Assembly (NCBI GenBank): GCA_003250455.1
Contig: QKGK01000006.1
Span: 1 to 9,202, forward strand
Length of the DNA: 9,202 bases
Direction: 5' to 3'
DNA from: Chloroflexota bacterium
GTDB lineage: Bacteria > Chloroflexota > Anaerolineae > Anaerolineales > UBA11579
Below are positions 6,088 through 9,202 of the stretch, in pieces. The notes beneath the pieces were generated by a model. That model did not search any database, was not told the origin of the DNA, and saw only the letters and a program-made list of their open reading frames with translations. Position 1 is the stretch's first letter, and each line of letters starts with the position of its first letter. Position numbers and translations under genes: made by a program.

Positions 6088-6440
6088 CAGTTGCCACCCT
6101 CCAGGTCGGGGTTCCAGGTTTTCATCGCTTCGGCGAGGTCGCGCATCACGATCAGGTCGTTGGGAGTATACTGCAGGTCCAGCGCGGTGACCAGCGCCCG
6201 GTTGATGATCTCCACCGGTGCATCCGAGCCGAGCAGGGCCAGCTGGCGGGCAGCCAGGGAGGGGTCTTTTTCTTGCGCATAGACCTCGGCAACCATCAGT
6301 ACATAATCGGCCTTGTAGTCTTCCCGCAGCGAACTGGGCGGGGCGTCCACCACTTCCACGGGGTTGATCTCTCGGGCATAGAAGATGCCAAAGAACGCCC
6401 CGATCACGATCATGACAACAAAGAGAATGTATCGAACCAT
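6087..6440 (-). CDS. Small membrane-anchored protein, paralog of the next gene's N-terminus
   Basis: A 117-residue protein with one transmembrane helix (about 3-20) and a helical extracytoplasmic domain. I do not recognise a named family. Residues 18-76 align without gaps to residues 21-79 of the downstream stalk protein; by hand count 25 of 59 positions are identical, including GI-YA, P-VE, LR-D-K and the block ALLG-D-PV. The rest of the downstream protein (stalk and C-terminal domain) is missing here. The stop overlaps the next ATG by one base. It starts 66 bases after the aminotransferase stop with only a weak GGGAG about 13 bases before its ATG, so transcription from the aminotransferase promoter is likely but unproven. 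The pair may form a hetero-oligomer through the shared domain. Confidence 0.8.
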   Translation of the reverse strand: MVRYILFVVMIVIGAFFGIFYAREINPVEVVDAPPSSLREDYKADYVLMVAEVYAQEKDPSLAARQLALLGSDAPVEIINRALVTALDLQYTPNDLIVMRDLAEAMKTWNPDLEGGN

Positions 6441-6506
6441 AGTTTTGCTATTCTCCCATAGACGCTGAAGCCCTGCAAGTTAAACCGCTGGTGGGTTGCC
6501 GTACGA

Positions 6507-7628
6507 TTATCCCAGCAAATCATCCAGGGCTGCAAGCAGCAGGCGCACGTTTTCCCGCCGGGCGCTGTACCCCATCAGCCCGATGCGCCAGATTTTACCG
6601 GCAAGCGGGCCAAAGCCGCCGGCAATCTCGATGCTGTACAGATCCCGCAGCATACCGCGGATGGCGGCCTCGTTCATTCCTTCCGGCAGGCGCGGGGTGG
6701 TCAGGGTCTTGAGGCGCAGCGCCGGAGGCACCAACGGCGGCAGGTCCAGGTTGGTCAGCCCTTCGTAGAGCATCTCGGCCATTTCAGCATGGCGCACGAA
6801 ACGGTTTTCAAGCCCTTCCTCGGCAGTGATGCGCAGGGCTTCACGAAGGGCGTAGTTGGCGGAAACCGGCGCGGTGTGGTGATATTTATGCGGCTCTCCC
6901 CAGTAATCCATCAGCAGGTTCAGGTCCAGGTACCAGTTGGTCACCTTGGTCGCCCGGTTTTGCAGCGCTTCCCAGGCTCGCGGGCTGACGGTGATCGGGG
7001 CCAGTCCGGGCGGAGCGGAGAGCGCTTTCTGGCTGCCGGAGTAGCAGATATCCACACCCCAGGCGTCCACTTCCACGGGTACGCCACCCAGCGAAGCTAC
7101 CGTATCCAGAAGCAGCAGCGCACCATGTTTGTGGGCGGCATCTGCAATCGCCTTGATCTCCGGCTGGCACACCCCGGTGGAGGTCTCCCCATGCACGACC
7201 GCCAGCAGCTTATAGTCCTTTTTCGCCAGGGCGGCTTCGATCTCGTCCGGGCTGAAGGCTTCTCCCCATGGCTTTTCGATTCGGTCTACATTCCCGCCGT
7301 AGCGTTCCGCCATCTCAGCGATGCGCATGCCAAAGTAGCCGATGATTGCCACCAGCACATTGTCGCCCGGTTCGACAAAGTTGCTCACCCCGGCTTCCAT
7401 CCCGGTGGTGCCGGTGCCGGATAGGGAAATAGTGACCTCATTATCGGTTTGGAAGGTGTAGCGCAGCAGGTCCTGCACGTCGGCCATCACCTTGAGGTAA
7501 TCCGGGTCCAGGTGCCCGGTGACGGGCATGCTCTGGGCGGCAAGCACCCGCCCTTCCACCATGCTGGGGCCGGGGCCTAACAATACGCGCTGGGTGATGT
7601 GTAAATCTGAAAAACGGGAAGCATCCAT
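6507..7628 (-). CDS. Class V PLP aminotransferase (alanine/serine-glyoxylate type)
   Basis: A 373-residue fold-type I pyridoxal-phosphate enzyme closest in its motifs to alanine-glyoxylate and serine-glyoxylate aminotransferases (SgaA/AGXT group). It would transfer an amino group between alanine or serine and glyoxylate in the cytoplasm. The start shows the family's LLGPGPS (16-22). SGTGTTGME (70-78) binds the cofactor phosphate, HGETSTG (146-152) and LLLDTVASLGG (172-182, D175 contacting the pyridine nitrogen) are intact, and K201 in SGSQKALSAPPGL is the Schiff-base lysine. HHTAP (250-254) and R348 in WRIGLMGYSA are expected substrate-site elements. Length is normal and nothing is missing. 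AAGGAG eight bases before the ATG is a strong ribosome-binding site. Sequence alone does not separate alanine, serine or ureidoglycine as donor, and no photorespiration- or serine-cycle-like gene is adjacent to decide it. Confidence 0.92.
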   Translation of the reverse strand: MDASRFSDLHITQRVLLGPGPSMVEGRVLAAQSMPVTGHLDPDYLKVMADVQDLLRYTFQTDNEVTISLSGTGTTGMEAGVSNFVEPGDNVLVAIIGYFGMRIAEMAERYGGNVDRIEKPWGEAFSPDEIEAALAKKDYKLLAVVHGETSTGVCQPEIKAIADAAHKHGALLLLDTVASLGGVPVEVDAWGVDICYSGSQKALSAPPGLAPITVSPRAWEALQNRATKVTNWYLDLNLLMDYWGEPHKYHHTAPVSANYALREALRITAEEGLENRFVRHAEMAEMLYEGLTNLDLPPLVPPALRLKTLTTPRLPEGMNEAAIRGMLRDLYSIEIAGGFGPLAGKIWRIGLMGYSARRENVRLLLAALDDLLG

Positions 7629-7759
7629 TCTGGTAACTCCTTAGGAAATAACTTTGTCTTATATCTCTAATTGTACCCAATTGCACGAGTTTAAAGGGAA
7701 AAGTTGAGGAGGATTTCGTCCGTATGGGTTGTTTTCATTTTTTGATGAGGGACTGTGGT

Positions 7760-7841
7760 GCAGGAGTCTGTTGCCGGTGTGGGGTATAAGAGCGGGTTAT
7801 AGGATTGGGTTTTAGGGGTGGGTTTCTAAACCCGCTCCTGC
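7760..7841. repeat. Degenerate REP-like palindromic element with 13-bp periodicity
   Basis: Several inverted repeats are nested here. GGGTTT (7820-7825) faces AAACCC (7828-7833); allowing G-U pairs the stem extends to 13 pairs (7813-7825 with 7828-7840). GAGCGGGTT (7790-7798) is also an exact reverse complement of AACCCGCTC (7829-7837), and GCAGGAG (7760-7766) of CTCCTGC (7835-7841), so the right arm has two more exact partners further left. Four imperfect 13-base units, each beginning GGG, start at 7781, 7794, 7807 and 7820. The pattern resembles decayed dispersed palindromic repeats with a GGGTTT-AAACCC core, but only this one copy is visible. Confidence 0.5.
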
Positions 7842-7923
7842 GAAGGTGAAAAAACCAATTTCAATCTTCTCTTTGCGGGCGTATTTGATTCCCCGAGCTT
7901 CAATCCAAATTTCCAATTCCCCT

Positions 7924-7929
7924 TATAAT
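7924..7929 (+). promoter_or_regulatory. TATAAT -10 box implying leaderless recD2 mRNA
   Basis: A perfect TATAAT ends six bases before the recD2 GTG (7936). Bacterial transcription normally begins about seven bases after the -10 box, which would place the first nucleotide on the G of the start codon. No purine-rich Shine-Dalgarno sequence lies between (ACCCTT only). The -35 region is poor: TTCAAT at a 19-base spacing is the best I find. The reading therefore rests on the -10 box and on the lack of a ribosome-binding site. Confidence 0.55.
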
Positions 7930-7935
7930 ACCCTT

Positions 7936-9202
7936 GTGGAAAAACTCTCCGGATCGATCGAGCGTGTCACTTACTATAATGAGGAAAACGGCTACAGCGT
8001 GCTGCGGCTGGCCCCGGACGAGCCGCAAGGCGCGGCGGAAGACCGTCAGGGGCTGGTCACTGTCACCGGCAACCTGCCCGAGCTGGCCCCCGGCGAATAT
8101 CTGCGCCTCAATGGCGATTGGGTCGAACATCCCCGCCACGGGATGCAGTTCAAGGTCGAGACCATCGAGCAGGCCTACCCGGCCACGCTGTACGGCGTGC
8201 AGCGTTACCTCGCATCCGGTCTGCTGGAAGGCATTGGTCCCAAACTGGCCGAACGCATTGTCGACCATTTTGGCGTGGAAACCCTGGAGATCATCGACCA
8301 GCACCCCGAGCGCCTGCGCGAAGTGCCCGACATTGGCCCCAAACGCGTGCGCATCATCGTCGAAGCCTGGGAAGAGCAGCGCCAGATCAAGGAGATCATG
8401 ATCTTCCTGCACGGCCACGGCATCACCACCAACCTGGCCCTCAAAATTTATAAGGAATACCAGGATCAGGCGCTTTCCATTGTCCAGGAAAACCCTTTCC
8501 AGCTTGCCAGGGATATTTACGGCGTGGGCTTTAAAACCGCTGACCATATCGCCCAGTCCATGGGGCTACCCACCGACCATCCCACCCGCATCGAAGCGGG
8601 CATTCTCTTCGTTTTGGAGGAGATGATCAACGAAGGGCATGTCTACGTCCCCGAGCAGATGCTGGGGGAGCGCACGGTTGCCCTGCTGTCCATCGACCGG
8701 CCGCAGTTCACCGCCGGATTGGAGCGGTTGGAGGAGGGAGAACTGGTTTTTACCCAGGAAGTCCCTGTCTTGGAAGACGAGCCGGAGACCACCCACCGGG
8801 CAGTTTACCTGACCCCGTATTATTTTGCTGAGGTTGGGCTGGCCCGCCGCCTGAACGAGATGGCCGATGTGCTCCTGCCGCGCCTCAGCGACATCCCCCC
8901 GATGTTCACGGCCTTATCCGACAACCTTTCGGAGATGCAGGCCGAGGCCGTACGCACTGCCCTGAGCAGTCCGGTCAGTGTGCTTACGGGAGGCCCCGGC
9001 ACCGGCAAGACCACCTCGCTGCAGGCGTTGATTTCCGTGGTAGAGAGTGCAAAGAAACGCTTTGCGCTGGCTTCTCCCACCGGGCGGGCGGCCAAACGTC
9101 TCTCCGAGGCAACCGGCAAGCCCGCAAGCACCATCCACCGCCTGCTGGAATATTCTCCCGTGGAAGGGTTTGGCCGCGACACTGATAACCCGCTCGACAT
9201 TG
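7936..9202 (+). CDS. recD2: RecD2-type ATP-dependent 5'-3' DNA helicase, N-terminal part
   Basis: A RecD2/TraA-like superfamily 1B helicase acting in DNA repair or recombination without RecBC. The window holds 422 codons and the gene continues past the right edge; family members are usually 720-750 residues. The N-terminus (LSGSIERVTYYNEENGYSVLRL, about 4-25, then an OB-like region to about 80) is typical of RecD2. Helix-hairpin-helix segments follow: LEGIGPKLAERIV (97-109), VPDIGPKRVRIIV (130-142) and YGVGFKTADHIA (195-206). The Walker A motif GGPGTGKTT is at 352-360, and motif Ia SPTGRAAKRLSE at 380-391 leads into TIHRLL (399-404). Walker B and later motifs lie outside. The GTG at 7936 is chosen because it directly precedes the conserved N-terminus; the first in-frame ATG would remove it (residue 70). 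It is the only plus-strand gene seen. Confidence 0.94.
   Translation, partial: MEKLSGSIERVTYYNEENGYSVLRLAPDEPQGAAEDRQGLVTVTGNLPELAPGEYLRLNGDWVEHPRHGMQFKVETIEQAYPATLYGVQRYLASGLLEGIGPKLAERIVDHFGVETLEIIDQHPERLREVPDIGPKRVRIIVEAWEEQRQIKEIMIFLHGHGITTNLALKIYKEYQDQALSIVQENPFQLARDIYGVGFKTADHIAQSMGLPTDHPTRIEAGILFVLEEMINEGHVYVPEQMLGERTVALLSIDRPQFTAGLERLEEGELVFTQEVPVLEDEPETTHRAVYLTPYYFAEVGLARRLNEMADVLLPRLSDIPPMFTALSDNLSEMQAEAVRTALSSPVSVLTGGPGTGKTTSLQALISVVESAKKRFALASPTGRAAKRLSEATGKPASTIHRLLEYSPVEGFGRDTDNPLDI

Larger units (their letters stand above)
7629..7935. other. Divergent intergenic region between aminotransferase and recD2
   Basis: This 307-base stretch lies between two divergently transcribed genes and contains no supported gene. 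On the minus side, close to the aminotransferase, a TACAAT (7670-7675) and a TATAAG lie upstream of its ribosome-binding site but neither has a good -35 partner. The middle (about 7760-7841) holds the REP-like palindrome listed separately. The right end is AT-rich and carries the recD2 -10 box. The reading frame of recD2 stays open for some distance upstream of its GTG, but that sequence does not resemble RecD2. Confidence 0.6.

Noticed and set aside
6789..7424. A 211-codon open frame on the plus strand
   Set aside because: It is antisense to the aminotransferase, which has all of its cofactor-binding motifs intact.
7781..7833. GGGTTT-type units resembling a telomere repeat or the start of a CRISPR array
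   Set aside because: The units are imperfect and contiguous with no spacers, and there are only four. A decayed palindromic repeat explains them better.
7900..8547. A 215-codon open frame on the minus strand
   Set aside because: It is antisense to the recD2 N-terminus, whose OB and helix-hairpin-helix motifs are unmistakable.

Overview
The window looks like part of a bacterial chromosome, most likely from Chloroflexota, class Anaerolineae. That placement is an inference from the kinds of protein present: a membrane-anchored Pro/Thr-stalk protein, a COG1313 radical SAM protein beside a C_GCAxxG_C_C protein, and a RecD2-type helicase. No rRNA or other marker is present to confirm it. Coding density is high. 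Nine of the ten genes are on the minus strand, and the last starts on the plus strand and runs off the right edge. I see no CRISPR array, tRNA, rRNA, transposase or phage gene.

Reading the minus strand in its own direction (right to left): a class V pyridoxal-phosphate aminotransferase (7628-6507) is followed by two small membrane-anchored proteins (6440-6087 and 6087-5197). Their N-terminal halves are paralogous, and their reading frames overlap by one base. A 268-base gap holds a good sigma-70-like promoter. It leads into a compact three-gene membrane-lipid operon: an LpxL/PatA-type acyltransferase (4928-4020), a VTT/DedA-type membrane protein (4023-3367, ATGA overlap) and a CDP-alcohol phosphatidyltransferase (3337-2663). 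The operon ends in a perfect 11-bp hairpin that begins inside the last stop codon. It is visibly poorer in GC than the genes on either side.

Beyond the hairpin lies a second tightly packed group: a PflX-like radical SAM protein (2539-1586), a C_GCAxxG_C_C putative redox protein (1577-1113) and a MazG-like nucleotide pyrophosphohydrolase (1109-777). After an 87-base gap comes ammonia-type NAD+ synthetase, nadE (689 to beyond the left edge). In this group the ribosome-binding site of each inner gene overlaps the end of the gene before it, which suggests translational coupling.

On the right, a 307-base divergent intergenic region separates the aminotransferase from recD2 (7936 onward, plus strand). 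It contains a degraded REP-like palindrome with 13-bp periodicity. It also contains a TATAAT box placed so close to the recD2 GTG that the transcript is probably leaderless.

Most of the window is ordinary metabolism and DNA repair. The parts most worth a second look are the tandem anchored-protein pair, the lipid operon with its atypical VTT protein, and the radical SAM/redox-protein pair.
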